A stretch of 64,000 nt of DNA, taken from positions 186,001 through 250,000 of the forward strand of contig NZ_JACIEV010000005.1 of the NCBI RefSeq assembly GCF_014197105.1, in the 5' to 3' direction. This stretch comes from Sphingomonas jinjuensis (lineage in GTDB: Bacteria > Pseudomonadota > Alphaproteobacteria > Sphingomonadales > Sphingomonadaceae). The translations under genes and the position numbers were made by a program. Below are positions 6,685 through 16,308 of this stretch, piece after piece. The notes beneath the pieces are model-generated. The model searched no databases and was not told where the DNA came from. It saw only the letters and a list, made by a program, of their open reading frames with translations. The stretch's first letter is position 1, and the number at the start of each line of letters is the position of its first letter.

Positions 6685-8730
6685 TCAGCCGCGCAGCTTC
6701 AGCCCGATCCACAGCGTTCGCGGCGTCGCGCGCTCGACGATGTCGGCGCCGCTGATCCCCGCCTCGACGCGCTCGTCGAACAAATTCTCGCCACGAAGCT
6801 CGATCGCCAGGCCGCGGGTGATCGGCAGCGCGAGATAGGCGTCGAGCGTGGTCGCCGGCGCCAGGGCACGGCTGTTCTGGTCATCCTCGAATTGGCGCGC
6901 GACGTGGCGCAGCGTCGTCGATGCGCCGATGATGCCGCGGTGCCAGCCGATCGTGCCGGACACGCTGTCGAGCGGCGTCTGTGCGGGCCGCAGGCCGTCG
7001 AGCGGCCCGGCAAGCCCATGCGCCTCGACGCGCGGATCGACGTGGCTCCATGACGTCAGCACGTAGAATGGGCCCCGATCCCAGCGGGCGTCGACCTCGA
7101 GCCCGGTCGAGCGGATCGCGTCGAGGTTCTGGCGGATGCGATAGGTCCCTGCCGCGCCGACGAAGCCGACGCCGGCGAAATTGCCCGGCCCCCGGCCCGC
7201 GGTGACGTTGGCGATGGCGCCAGCCAGCCGGTTCCAGAACAGCGTCGCGCCTAGCGTCAGCCCAGCGCCGGGGGTCAGCGACATCCCGCCGTCGACGCCG
7301 GTCAGTCGCTCGGGAGCGAGCGCGGCGTTGGCCGCGGTCGCATCGGCGCCGACCCGGAACGGGCGGTACAGTTCGTTGAGCGTCGGCAGCCGCCAACCGC
7401 GATAGGCGGAGGCTCGTAGCTTGAGTGGTGGCGCCACCTGCCAAGCCGCTCCGACGCGGCCGGTCCACTCAGTGCCGCTGCGCGCCGCGAAGCGCGCCGT
7501 GGTGACGGGGGCGCCGTTCGCTATGGTGGTTTCGAGCAGCCGACCGTCGCTCAACCGCCAGCGATCGACCCGTCCGCCCAGCGTCAGCGTGACCGGCCCC
7601 GTCGTCGAGGCGTCGGCGAACACCCCCCAGGTCAGCGCCTCGCCGCCCGCGATCCGGCGACGGGTGGGCGTGCCGGCGACATAGGTGAAATTCTCCTGCG
7701 TCTGCCCATCGACGCGGCGAACGTCGGCACCGATCCGTACGTCGCGGCCTGCGCCGACCGGCGGCGCCAGCTCGATCCGCCCGCCGAGACCGGTTGCGGG
7801 CGTGTTATATTGGTCGAGCGTCAGGCTTGCCGCGGCGCGCGCAGCATCGACCGCGGCGAACTGCGAGGCGAAGGCCCGCGTCTGGAGATAGGCGAGCGCC
7901 GACCAGCCCCATGCGCCGCGCCCGACGAGGCGGAGGCTGGCGTCGGCGCCCTGGCTCCGATTGCGGGTGAAGGCGGTGCCGCGCTCGCGGGTGTCGGTGA
8001 AGGCGGAGGCGCTGGCCTGCATCTCTGTCGTGGCGCCGACCGGCACGACGGTGCGGATGGCGATCGAGGCCTGCTCATAGGGTGCGGGACGATCGGCGGG
8101 TCCGCGCTGCGACTCGACGACGGGGACGAAGCCGTCGCCCCCCGCGTAGCTGGCGGCAACGGTCACGAACCCGCCCCCGCGCGACAGCAAAGCGGACGCA
8201 GAGGCATCAAGCGAATGGCGGCTGCCATAGGCGATGTCGGCGCTGAGCGGTGGCTGATCGGCCGCGCCGGCGCTCTCGATCTCGACCGATCCGGCGAGCG
8301 CGCCCGGGCCGAGATAGCCGCTGCCGCCACCGCGGGTGACGCGGATCAGGCCGATGCGATCGACCGCATAGGCCGGAAACGGCACCCAGCCACCGAACGG
8401 ATCGGCTTGCGGCACGCCGTCGAGGACCAGCAGCGCCCGGCTAGATGCGTTGCCACCGATCCCGCGCAGGCTGATGCCCTGACTGGTGGGGTTGGCGGTG
8501 CGCGAATCGGAGCGGCGGAACTGCTGGAGCCCGGCGACGTCGGCGAGGACGTTTTCGAGCCGGCCGCTGGCGCTTTCGTCGAGACGCGCCCGATCGATCG
8601 TCACCGCCGACGCGGCGGCATCGCCCGGCCGCGCCGCCAGGCCGCGACCGACGACGACGACCTCCCCGCTTTCCTGCGCGCCCGCAGGCACGGCGGCGAC
8701 GAGCGACAGGAGCGGCAGGCAGCGGATCAT
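6685..8730 (-). CDS. TonB-dependent outer-membrane receptor
   Basis: A 681-residue receptor. A signal peptide (MIRCLPLLSLVAAVPAGAQ) is followed by a TonB-box-like EVVVVG, the plug domain (VLADVAGLQQF, GISLRGIGGNASSRALLVLDG, the 'VTRGGGSGYLGPGALAGSVEI' block) and a 22-strand-type barrel ending in an aromatic-poor LWIGLKLRG. The start at 8730 places the signal peptide at the N-terminus; upstream in-frame codons add a basic tail. It diverges from the PuuE-like deacetylase gene at 8835 by about 100 bases, so it may import a nitrogen-containing substrate. The ligand cannot be told from sequence. Confidence 0.9.
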   Translation of the reverse strand: MIRCLPLLSLVAAVPAGAQESGEVVVVGRGLAARPGDAAASAVTIDRARLDESASGRLENVLADVAGLQQFRRSDSRTANPTSQGISLRGIGGNASSRALLVLDGVPQADPFGGWVPFPAYAVDRIGLIRVTRGGGSGYLGPGALAGSVEIESAGAADQPPLSADIAYGSRHSLDASASALLSRGGGFVTVAASYAGGDGFVPVVESQRGPADRPAPYEQASIAIRTVVPVGATTEMQASASAFTDTRERGTAFTRNRSQGADASLRLVGRGAWGWSALAYLQTRAFASQFAAVDAARAAASLTLDQYNTPATGLGGRIELAPPVGAGRDVRIGADVRRVDGQTQENFTYVAGTPTRRRIAGGEALTWGVFADASTTGPVTLTLGGRVDRWRLSDGRLLETTIANGAPVTTARFAARSGTEWTGRVGAAWQVAPPLKLRASAYRGWRLPTLNELYRPFRVGADATAANAALAPERLTGVDGGMSLTPGAGLTLGATLFWNRLAGAIANVTAGRGPGNFAGVGFVGAAGTYRIRQNLDAIRSTGLEVDARWDRGPFYVLTSWSHVDPRVEAHGLAGPLDGLRPAQTPLDSVSGTIGWHRGIIGASTTLRHVARQFEDDQNSRALAPATTLDAYLALPITRGLAIELRGENLFDERVEAGISGADIVERATPRTLWIGLKLRG

Positions 8731-8834
8731 CGCATGCTGCTGTACCCGGCGAACGCCGACACGCGATCCTTTATTTGCAGCCACACACTCGCGAACCCCG
8801 GTGACGTTTCCGCCATCCAGACGTTGGCGCCGTC

Positions 8835-9713
8835 ATGAGCAGCTCCCATGATCGCTATTCCTACAGCCCCATTACCACCCGTCCTGCCTATGACTGGCCG
8901 GGCGGTCGCCGGCTGGCGATCTATCTTGGCGTCAATCACGAGGTGTTCGACTTCGGCGGTGGCCTGGGCGCGAAACTGGCGCCATCGCAGACCGAACCCG
9001 ACGTCATGAACTATGCTTGGCGGGATTACGGCAATCGGGTTGGCGTGTGGCGGCTATTCGACCTGTTCGACCGGCTCGGGCTGCGGACGACGGCGCTGCT
9101 CAACGCCGACGTGATCGACCGCTGCCCCGGCCTGGCCGAGGCATGCCGCGACCGCGGCGACGAAATCGCCGCGCATGGCGGCAGCAACGCCAAGGCGCAG
9201 GGCAGCCTATCCAAGCATGGCGAGGACCGGCTGATCCGTGAGGTCACCGAGAGGTTGGCATCGTTGGGAATGCGGCCGACCGGTTGGCTCGGCCCGTGGA
9301 TCTCGGAAAGCCGCGATACGCCCGACCTGCTCGCCAGGCACGGCTATCGCTATGTCCTCGACTGGGCGCACGACGACCAGCCGACACGGCTTTCGACCGC
9401 GCATGGCGGCCTGTTGTCGGTGCCCTATTCGCAGGAGATCAACGATCTGCCGGCGATCATCCAGCGGCGTCAGGAGGGCGAGACGTTCGCCGCGATGATC
9501 CGATCGGCGGTCGAGCAGCTATTGTCCGAATGCGATCGACGGCCGGTGGTGCTGGGCATCGCGCTCCACCCTTACATCATGGGCCAGGCGCACCGTGTCC
9601 CGCCGCTCGCCCGCGTGCTGGCCGAGCTGCGCGAGGCGAACGATCCGCGTATCTGGTGGACCACAGCGGGCGACATCGCCGCGCACGTCGAGGACAATGG
9701 GCTGGCCGCCTGA
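8835..9713 (+). CDS. PuuE-type polysaccharide deacetylase family protein
   Basis: A 292-residue NodB-homology protein of the PuuE (allantoinase-like) and peptidoglycan-deacetylase branch. It begins with the group's YSPITTRPAYDWPGG and LAIYLGVNHEVF, then has RVGVWRLFDLFDRLGLRTTALLN, DEIAAHGGSNA and GWLGPWISES, and ends with LGIALHPYIMGQAHR. These enzymes act on amide bonds; PuuE hydrolyses allantoin. No signal peptide, so cytoplasmic. Neighbours are a deaminase and an acetamidase, suggesting catabolism of a nitrogenous small molecule. The substrate is not established. Confidence 0.8.
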   Translation: MSSSHDRYSYSPITTRPAYDWPGGRRLAIYLGVNHEVFDFGGGLGAKLAPSQTEPDVMNYAWRDYGNRVGVWRLFDLFDRLGLRTTALLNADVIDRCPGLAEACRDRGDEIAAHGGSNAKAQGSLSKHGEDRLIREVTERLASLGMRPTGWLGPWISESRDTPDLLARHGYRYVLDWAHDDQPTRLSTAHGGLLSVPYSQEINDLPAIIQRRQEGETFAAMIRSAVEQLLSECDRRPVVLGIALHPYIMGQAHRVPPLARVLAELREANDPRIWWTTAGDIAAHVEDNGLAA

Positions 9714-9719
9714 GCCGGT

Positions 9720-10214
9720 TCAGCCGCTTCGGGCGTGGAGCGCCCTCACCTTTGCGGCGAATATCTCGACCGGCCCTGCGACGACGGCGTCGGGCACGAC
9801 ATCGGTGATCCGCAGCGGCGCGATCCCCATCGGCGGGCGGCCAAGCTCCTCCTGCCAGCGCATCAGCTGCGGCGTCGACGTGGCGTAGACGATCCGCCCC
9901 AGCCGGGCGAGGCCGTGCGCCGCCGCGCACATCGCGCAATGCTCGCCCGAGGTATAGACCGTTGCGGCACGCCGCTCCGTCGGCGACAGATGCTCGGCCG
10001 CCCATCGGGCGATCGCGAATTCGGGATGCCGCGTCGGATCGCCGCCGCCGACCCGGTTTCGGTCCTCGAACAGCACCTCACCCGATGCCACGACGAGAAC
10101 CGATCCGAAGGGATGGTCGCCCGCATCGACCGCCTCGGCGGCAAGATCGACGCAGCGGCGAAGGTAGCGCAGGTCGCTGTCGTTCAGGCTCGGTGCGTCG
10201 GCGTCGTGTTCCAT
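9720..10214 (-). CDS. nucleoside/guanine deaminase family protein
   Basis: A 164-residue cytidine/deoxycytidylate deaminase-fold protein. The zinc site is visible: H63-P64-E65, where most relatives have HAE, and S89-G-E-H-C93-A-M-C96, where most have PCxxC. H63, E65, C93 and C96 keep the metal and proton-shuttle residues. Such proteins deaminate guanine, cytosine or related bases. It converges on the PuuE-like gene with six bases between stops, and shares its strand with the acetamidase upstream. Specificity is unclear because of the two altered positions. Confidence 0.8.
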   Translation of the reverse strand: MEHDADAPSLNDSDLRYLRRCVDLAAEAVDAGDHPFGSVLVVASGEVLFEDRNRVGGGDPTRHPEFAIARWAAEHLSPTERRAATVYTSGEHCAMCAAAHGLARLGRIVYATSTPQLMRWQEELGRPPMGIAPLRITDVVPDAVVAGPVEIFAAKVRALHARSG

Positions 10215-10256
10215 CGACGATCAACCGGTGAGCGCGGCAACGGTTGCCGGCCGGCG

Positions 10257-11288
10257 TCAGCGTTTCGTGAACACCTGCTTGGGCAGCACGACATGGACGC
10301 CCTTGTTGCGATCGACCAGCTCGGTCACCTCAACATCGCCCGCGGTGCTGACCAGCATATAGGCGTCGTCGCGCGACATCCCCTTCGTCTCCGCCAGGAA
10401 GCCGATCATGTTGCGCACGGCCTTTCGCGCGGCGTTCGACAGATCCTCGTCGAAGCCCATCGCGATATAGGCGTCGGGGGTTTCGGCGCGCGGATAGGCG
10501 GCCTCCAGCGCAGGCCCCTCCCCCTTCTTGTGCAGCACGAGTTGCAGCGTGCCGGTCAGCGACGTCTCCAGCGCGGTGATGTCAACCTCGCCATTCCCCT
10601 GCGCGGCATGGCCGTCGCCGACTTCGAGCAGGGCGCCGGGCGCGTGGACCGGCAGGAACAGCGTCGTGCCCGCGACCAGCCGGCGATTGTCCATGTTGCC
10701 GCCGTGGATCGAGGGCGCGGTCGAATCATAACGGCCGAAGGCGGGCGGCGGCGCGACCCCCATCGAGCCGAAGAAGGGGTGCAACGGCACCTCGACACCC
10801 GGCGCCAGCGCACCGATCATCCGCCGGCGGTCGAGCGGCACGATCTTGATCCGGCGATGGGGAAAGTCGTCGGGCAGGAAGCCGGTCGTCGGCCCGAAGG
10901 CGTTGTAGGCATAGGGAATGGCGAGGTCGACCTTCAGGATCCGTACCTCCAGCGTGTCGCCCGGCTGCGCGCCCTCCACCGCGATCGGGCCGGTCAGGAT
11001 GTGGCCGCCCGGTCCCCGCGCCGATGCCGGCACGCCGTCGAACACCGCGCGCAACGCCGGCTCCACCTGGTCGGCGGGCAGCCCTGCCCCCTCGAGCCCC
11101 TTGGGGCTGTTGGTGATGAGGGTATGCACGACCACCGTATCGCCCGATCGGACGGTAAGCACAGGCGTCGTCGCCGCTTCGTAATGGCCCCACGCCACCG
11201 TCGCCGGCGTTGCCGGCAGGTCGTACTGCTTGGCGTCGGCGGCGCTCGACGTGGCGAGCAGCAGCGCCAGTTTCCAGTTGATGGCCAT
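10257..11288 (-). CDS. exported acetamidase/formamidase family protein
   Basis: A 343-residue FmdA/AmdA-like protein that hydrolyses short-chain amides to ammonia and acid. Family stretches are VRSGDTVVVHT, GPGGHILTGPIAVEGAQPGD, SIHGGNMDN and VGDGHAAQGNGEV, the last two holding likely metal ligands. The start at 11288 gives an Ala-rich signal peptide (MAINWKLALLLATSSAADA), so it is probably periplasmic, which is common in sphingomonads. It diverges from the alpha/beta hydrolase at 11399. Confidence 0.85.
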   Translation of the reverse strand: MAINWKLALLLATSSAADAKQYDLPATPATVAWGHYEAATTPVLTVRSGDTVVVHTLITNSPKGLEGAGLPADQVEPALRAVFDGVPASARGPGGHILTGPIAVEGAQPGDTLEVRILKVDLAIPYAYNAFGPTTGFLPDDFPHRRIKIVPLDRRRMIGALAPGVEVPLHPFFGSMGVAPPPAFGRYDSTAPSIHGGNMDNRRLVAGTTLFLPVHAPGALLEVGDGHAAQGNGEVDITALETSLTGTLQLVLHKKGEGPALEAAYPRAETPDAYIAMGFDEDLSNAARKAVRNMIGFLAETKGMSRDDAYMLVSTAGDVEVTELVDRNKGVHVVLPKQVFTKR

Positions 11289-11398
11289 TCCGATTTTTCC
11301 CCTTGTCGCGCGGCAGCGTAGCGCATGGGCGGGGCTGGATCGATGGGCATGCGACGACAATCGCTTGCCCATCGCCCGGCCAGCGGCGACGATGGCGC

Positions 11399-12493
11399 AT
11401 GTCGATCTTCCTCTCGCTCCTGCTGCTGCAGACTGCCGCTGCCCCCACGCCACTGACGCCGGCCGCGCGCCCCGCCCCCGTCGTCTCCAAATGGCCGGCG
11501 CGCGACGCGCAATACACCATCCGCGACTTCCGCTTCCGGTCGGGCGAGACGCTGCCCACGCTGCGGATCAACTATACGATGCTGGGCCAGCCCCATCGCA
11601 ACGCGCGCGGCGAGATCGACAATGCCGTCATGGTGTTGCACGGCACTGGCGGCACCGGGCGCCAGTTCCTCAGTCCGCAGTTCGCCGACGAGCTGTACGG
11701 CCCCGGCCAGCCGCTCGACATCACCCGCTACTGGATCATCCTGCCCGACGGGATCGGGCACGGCAAATCGTCGAAGCCGTCGGACGGGCTGCACATGCGC
11801 TTCCCCCATTACGACTATGACGACATGGTCGCGGCCCAATACCGGCTGCTCCACGACGGGCTCGGCATCCGCCGAATGCGGCTGATCATGGGCACGTCGA
11901 TGGGCTGCATGCACAGCCTGGTCTGGGGCGAGACCTATCCCGACTATGCCAGGGCGTTGATGCCGCTGGCGTGCGAGCCGATCGAGATCGCTGGGTTAAA
12001 TCGCATGTGGCGCAAGCTCGCCATCGACGGGATCAAGGCCGATCCCGCCTGGGCCAATGGCGAGTATCGGACCCCGCCGGTGCAGGGGTTGCGCACCGCC
12101 GCCAGCCTGTTGTTCGTGGCCGGCGCGGCGCCGCTCTATTTTCAGGCGCAATATCCGACGCGTGACGCTGCCGAAGCCTTTGCTGGCGAGCGGGTGGCGG
12201 CGTCGATCGCCAATACCGACGCCAACGACCTCGTCTACCAGCTCGACGCCTCGCGCCACTATGCGCCCTGGCCGCAGATGGAGGCGATCGTCGCGCCGAC
12301 CACCTGGGTGAACTCGGCCGACGACTTCATCAATCCACGCGGGCTGGACTATCCGCAGCGCTCGGTCGCTCGGATGCGCGATGCCCGCTTCATCCTGATC
12401 CCCGAGACGGCCGAGACACGCGGCCACGGCACCCATACCGCCGCCCGGTTCTGGAAGCAGCATCTGGTCGAACTGCTCCGCCGCAGCGAATAG
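11399..12493 (+). CDS. MetX-like alpha/beta hydrolase, probably exported
   Basis: A 364-residue alpha/beta-hydrolase of the homoserine-acetyltransferase-like group. The nucleophile elbow is G165-T-S167-M-G169, the oxyanion region is VLHGTGGTG, and the Asp and His of the triad fit NSADDFINP and the C-terminal RGHGTHT. The leader (MSIFLSLLLLQTAAAPTP) looks like a signal peptide. True homoserine acetyltransferases are cytoplasmic, so this is likely a hydrolase or acyltransferase of other specificity. The next gene starts 13 bases downstream on the same strand. Confidence 0.8.
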   Translation: MSIFLSLLLLQTAAAPTPLTPAARPAPVVSKWPARDAQYTIRDFRFRSGETLPTLRINYTMLGQPHRNARGEIDNAVMVLHGTGGTGRQFLSPQFADELYGPGQPLDITRYWIILPDGIGHGKSSKPSDGLHMRFPHYDYDDMVAAQYRLLHDGLGIRRMRLIMGTSMGCMHSLVWGETYPDYARALMPLACEPIEIAGLNRMWRKLAIDGIKADPAWANGEYRTPPVQGLRTAASLLFVAGAAPLYFQAQYPTRDAAEAFAGERVAASIANTDANDLVYQLDASRHYAPWPQMEAIVAPTTWVNSADDFINPRGLDYPQRSVARMRDARFILIPETAETRGHGTHTAARFWKQHLVELLRRSE

Positions 12494-12506
12494 GGCGGTT
12501 CGGGCC

Positions 12507-13976
12507 ATGCGGACGATCGTCAAATCCCCGGCCGCCACGGCGATGCGCGTTCCGGCCCTGGCCTGGCTGCTCCTCACCGCGCTGGCCGCACGCGCGGTGA
12601 CGTTGGGCAACCCGATCGTCGGGGTCGACGAGGAATTCTATTACACCGCCGGGCGGATGATGGCGGGGGGCGCCTGGCCCTATGTCGATGTGTGGGATCG
12701 CAAGCCGCTGGGGCTGTTCCTGGTCTATTGGCTGCCCGGCCACTGGCCGCCGCCGCTCGGGATCTGGCTCTACCAGTTCCTGGCGCTCGCAGCGGTCGTG
12801 GCGACGGCGCTGCTGATCGGACGGATCGCGACTCGCGCCGGATGGCACCGCGGCGCCTTGCTGGCGGGGATATTCTACCTCCTCTGGCTCAACCTCGCCG
12901 ACGGCCAGGGCGGTCAGTCGCCGGTATTCTACAACCTGTTGATGGCTGGCGCGGCGACGATGATCCTCGATCGCGGTCGAGGATGGCGTCGTGCGGTCCT
13001 GGCCATGCTGCTGGTCGGGCTGGCGCTCCAGATCAAATATGCGGCGGTGTTTGAGGGAATGGCGTTCGGCCTGTGGCTGTTGGCGGACGAGTGGCGGCGC
13101 GAGCGTCGGATCGAAGCTGTCCTGATGCTCGGCGCGCTGCTCGTAACGGCCGCGCTGGTGCCGACGATCGCCGCCTGGCTGGCCTTCCTGGCGGCGGGGC
13201 ATGGCGACGCGTTCGTGTATGCCAATTTCGTCTCGATCACCCAGCGCCGCGCCGATCCGATCGGCGAGGCGATCGGCAACCTGTTGACCGACACGCTGCT
13301 CCTCGCGCCCCTCCTGGCGATGGCCATCGCCGTGCCGCGGCACCCGGGCGACGGCGTGGAGCGGCAGGCCGCGCTGTTCCTTCGCCTTTGGCTGGCGGCG
13401 GCGGTACTGGGGTTCCTGACCTTCGGATCCTGGTTCAATCACTACACCTTGCCGGTGATGCTTCCCGCAGCTTGCTGTGCCGCCGGCTTTGTCGCGCATC
13501 GTCGCCGCGGTCGCGCGATCGGGGTGATCGTCGCTGCCGTCGTCTTCGTCGCAGGACAGATCGTTCTCCAGGCGGAGCGGCGCACCCGCGGCACGCCCGC
13601 CCAATTCCAGCGCACCGTCGCCGCGATCGGCAAGGGGCCGGGCACGCTGTATGTCTATAACGGCTCGACGATGCTCTACACCGCGACGGGGCGACGGCCG
13701 GTGACGGCGTATCTGTTTCCGACCCACCTGATGCTCGCCCGCGAGGCCGGTGCGGTCGGGATCGATCAGCCCGCCGAGATCGACCGGATCTTCGCGCGCC
13801 GTCCCGACGTCGTCGTCATGCAGACGGTTGAGGATGGCGAGGATCTGGCGCAGCGTGAGCGCGTCGAACGTCACCTTTTGGCGTATCGCGCCGACGCGAC
13901 GACGCTGCCGCTCGGCAACAAGCGTTTCACCCTCTACCGCGCTAAAAGCTCCACCCCGCCCCCAGTCGCGCGTTGA
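12507..13976 (+). CDS. ArnT-like GT-C (family 39) glycosyltransferase
   Basis: A 489-residue polytopic membrane protein with about ten hydrophobic segments. The GT-C acidic pair is in the first periplasmic loop (IVGVDEEFYY), followed by GGAWPYVDVWDRKPLG. This fold transfers a sugar from a polyprenyl-phosphate donor to lipid or protein on the periplasmic face. A paralogue at 20702 shares the loop and the 'GQSPVFYNL' block. Its last 35 bases overlap the convergent TonB receptor gene at 13942. Acceptor unknown. Confidence 0.85.
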   Translation: MRTIVKSPAATAMRVPALAWLLLTALAARAVTLGNPIVGVDEEFYYTAGRMMAGGAWPYVDVWDRKPLGLFLVYWLPGHWPPPLGIWLYQFLALAAVVATALLIGRIATRAGWHRGALLAGIFYLLWLNLADGQGGQSPVFYNLLMAGAATMILDRGRGWRRAVLAMLLVGLALQIKYAAVFEGMAFGLWLLADEWRRERRIEAVLMLGALLVTAALVPTIAAWLAFLAAGHGDAFVYANFVSITQRRADPIGEAIGNLLTDTLLLAPLLAMAIAVPRHPGDGVERQAALFLRLWLAAAVLGFLTFGSWFNHYTLPVMLPAACCAAGFVAHRRRGRAIGVIVAAVVFVAGQIVLQAERRTRGTPAQFQRTVAAIGKGPGTLYVYNGSTMLYTATGRRPVTAYLFPTHLMLAREAGAVGIDQPAEIDRIFARRPDVVVMQTVEDGEDLAQRERVERHLLAYRADATTLPLGNKRFTLYRAKSSTPPPVAR

Positions 13977-16308
13977 GCGGGCGCAGCGGCGTCGTCTGGT
14001 CGCGCGCGCTCAGGATCAGCGGATTACCCGAGGCGAAGCGGTTGGCGGCGACGTCGGCGACATTGTCGACCCTGAGCGACACCGTCATCGACCCGTGCGT
14101 CCAGGCTGCCGACGCGCTCGCCACCGCGTAGCGGCCCTGCGAGATATCGAACAGGTCGCCCGTTCCCAGCACCGAGCGCCCGACGTAAGAGGCATCGGCG
14201 GCGATACTCAGCCAATCCCCGCTACCCACCGACCAGCGATAGGCGAGCCCCGCCACCGCCGCGATCGGCGGCGTATCGGGCAGCCGGCGGTTATCTGCCT
14301 GCGACGTATTCGCCAGCGCGCCGCGTACTTTGTTCTGCGTGTAGAGGAACGACAGCGACGCATTGAGGCCTGCAATCGGCACCCAGTCGACGCTCCCCTC
14401 GACCGCACCGATCCGGGCGTTGCCGATGTTGTCGGTATAGGGAAGGCCGCGCCGGCTGACGAGATCGGCCTGGATGTTGCGCCACGACGCGCGCGACACC
14501 GCGGCGGAGAAGGCAAGCCCGGTCGACCCCCGTCGCAGGCGCCTGATCCCGACCTCTTCCAGCAGGATCGAATCGGATCGGAAATCCGCCACCCGACCGA
14601 CACCCAGCGCGACGGCGAGGCCGCCGGTGCGATAGCCCGACTGGATCCGCCCGAAGACGGCCACGTCGGGCGTCACCGTCCAGGTGAGGGCTGCGGTGGG
14701 ATCGACCCGCTTCGATGCCTGGCCGGCGACGAAGTCGGCCTCGCGCGGCCGGAACGACGGGTCGCCGTCGACCCGCGCCACCGTGCCGCGCAATCCGAGC
14801 GTCGCGGTGAGCGACCGGCGCAGCGGCACCGATCCCTCGGCGAACACCGACGCGCTGCGCGTCCGGTTGGTGACGCCGATGATCTCCATCGGCGCGTCGG
14901 CGAAGCCCGCCGTCCGGTTCCGACTATCGTTATTGTCGAGCAGGGCGATGCCGACGACCCAGGAAGCCGCGTCATCCAGCGACCGCGACAGCCGCATCTC
15001 GTGGCTGGCCAGCTGCCGCTCGCTCTGGGTACGATAAATGATCGGCGTCCCCTGCCCTGCCGGTCGACGCGAGGCGTCGAACAGGTCGTCGGCATGGGTA
15101 ATCGCCAGGCCCGTCGCCGACACCAGCTCGACGCCGCTGTCCCAGCGCTTCGTCACCACGCCGCGCGCGAACAGGATGTCGCTCGAATAGGGCTGGGCCA
15201 GCGTCGTACGCCGTGCCAGCGCACCCACCCGCCGTTCGGCATATTGAGCGTCGGCAGCCTCGATCCGCTGCCCCAATCCGCCCAGCTCGACCGTCCAGCC
15301 GTCGCCGGGATCGATGCGCAGCGTCAATCGCCCGCCGGTCGTCTCGACACCGTTGAGGTTCTGGCGCGATCGTTGCGGATCATCGACATAACCGCCGTCA
15401 CGCGCGCGGTAGACCGTGCCACGAAGCCCGGCGACCGCGGCGGACAGCGGCACGTTGAGCGTCGCCGCCACGTCGCCGCCGGGCGCCCCCCCGGACGTCA
15501 GCGTCGCGCCCGCCTCGACGGCACCGCCGGCCCTCGTCAGATCGACCGCATTCGGGGTCAGCCGGATCACCCCGCCGATCGCGCCGGCGCCGTAGAGCGT
15601 TCCCTGAGGCCCTTCGAGCACTTCGACCCGCGCCATGTCGTAAAGCCTGATCGCGGGATCGGCGCCGGAAAAGCCGAGCTGGACGTCGCCGACATAGACG
15701 CTCGCGGTCGACTGGGCTGCGCCGACGAAGCTGCTGTCGGCGATGCCGCGGATGAACAGCTTGTCGCGCCCCGGCCCGAAGCCCGTCGACTGCAGGATCG
15801 GCGACACCCGGGTCAGCGTGCCCAGGTCCTGCCGCCCCGCCAGCACCGGCGCGGCGAGGTCGATCGACGACAGGCTGCCGGGATAGCGGAGCAGCGGGAT
15901 GCGCTGCTTGCTCGCCGTGACGATGACGTCGCCCGCTGCGGTCGCGACCGGGGCGTGGGTCTTGCCCGCGGTGTGTGACGCGGGGTCGCGGACGATGCGG
16001 AAGCTGCGGCCGTCGATCGCCACCGCGCGATAGCCGGTGCCCCGCAACAAGCGGCGCAGCGCCACCACGGGCGCCAGCTTGCCCGCCACGGCGCGCGTCG
16101 GCACCTGCGCCAGACCGGTCTCGACGCTGACGATATCGATGCCCGCCTGCCGACCGACCATTGGCAGCGCCCGGTCGAGCGTCGATACGGGCACGGCGAT
16201 GGTGGCACGCAACTGCGCGCCGGCCGGCGAAGCGATCGATAAAGCTGAAAGGAAAAGGATCGCGTCAGCGCGGCGCGCGGACCGACGTCCCGATGATCCA
16301 GTCGTCAC
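13942..16308 (-). CDS. FecA-like TonB-dependent receptor with STN domain
   Basis: A 788-residue outer-membrane receptor. After a signal peptide ending ASPAGAQ, residues about 35-110 form the STN domain (IAVPVSTLDRALPMVGRQAG, then GTGYRAVAIDGRSFRIV), which contacts an anti-sigma factor. The plug follows (VIVTASKQRIPLL, FIRGIADSSFVG, VEVLEGPQGTLYGAGAIGGVI), then a long barrel. A GTG at 16308 is the likely start and lies inside the 3' end of the fecR-like gene, so the two are coupled. With fecR and fecI upstream it forms a complete cell-surface signalling set. Its ligand is unknown. Confidence 0.88.
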   Translation of the reverse strand: MTTGSSGRRSARRADAILFLSALSIASPAGAQLRATIAVPVSTLDRALPMVGRQAGIDIVSVETGLAQVPTRAVAGKLAPVVALRRLLRGTGYRAVAIDGRSFRIVRDPASHTAGKTHAPVATAAGDVIVTASKQRIPLLRYPGSLSSIDLAAPVLAGRQDLGTLTRVSPILQSTGFGPGRDKLFIRGIADSSFVGAAQSTASVYVGDVQLGFSGADPAIRLYDMARVEVLEGPQGTLYGAGAIGGVIRLTPNAVDLTRAGGAVEAGATLTSGGAPGGDVAATLNVPLSAAVAGLRGTVYRARDGGYVDDPQRSRQNLNGVETTGGRLTLRIDPGDGWTVELGGLGQRIEAADAQYAERRVGALARRTTLAQPYSSDILFARGVVTKRWDSGVELVSATGLAITHADDLFDASRRPAGQGTPIIYRTQSERQLASHEMRLSRSLDDAASWVVGIALLDNNDSRNRTAGFADAPMEIIGVTNRTRSASVFAEGSVPLRRSLTATLGLRGTVARVDGDPSFRPREADFVAGQASKRVDPTAALTWTVTPDVAVFGRIQSGYRTGGLAVALGVGRVADFRSDSILLEEVGIRRLRRGSTGLAFSAAVSRASWRNIQADLVSRRGLPYTDNIGNARIGAVEGSVDWVPIAGLNASLSFLYTQNKVRGALANTSQADNRRLPDTPPIAAVAGLAYRWSVGSGDWLSIAADASYVGRSVLGTGDLFDISQGRYAVASASAAWTHGSMTVSLRVDNVADVAANRFASGNPLILSARDQTTPLRPLNARLGAGWSF

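Noticed and set aside
11399..12493. Homoserine O-acetyltransferase (metX)
   Set aside because: The fold and elbow match, but the apparent signal peptide and neighbours do not suit cytoplasmic methionine synthesis, so only 'MetX-like hydrolase' is given.
13750..15978. A 742-codon plus-strand frame
   Set aside because: Antisense to the STN-type receptor; no recognisable domain and shadow-like composition.
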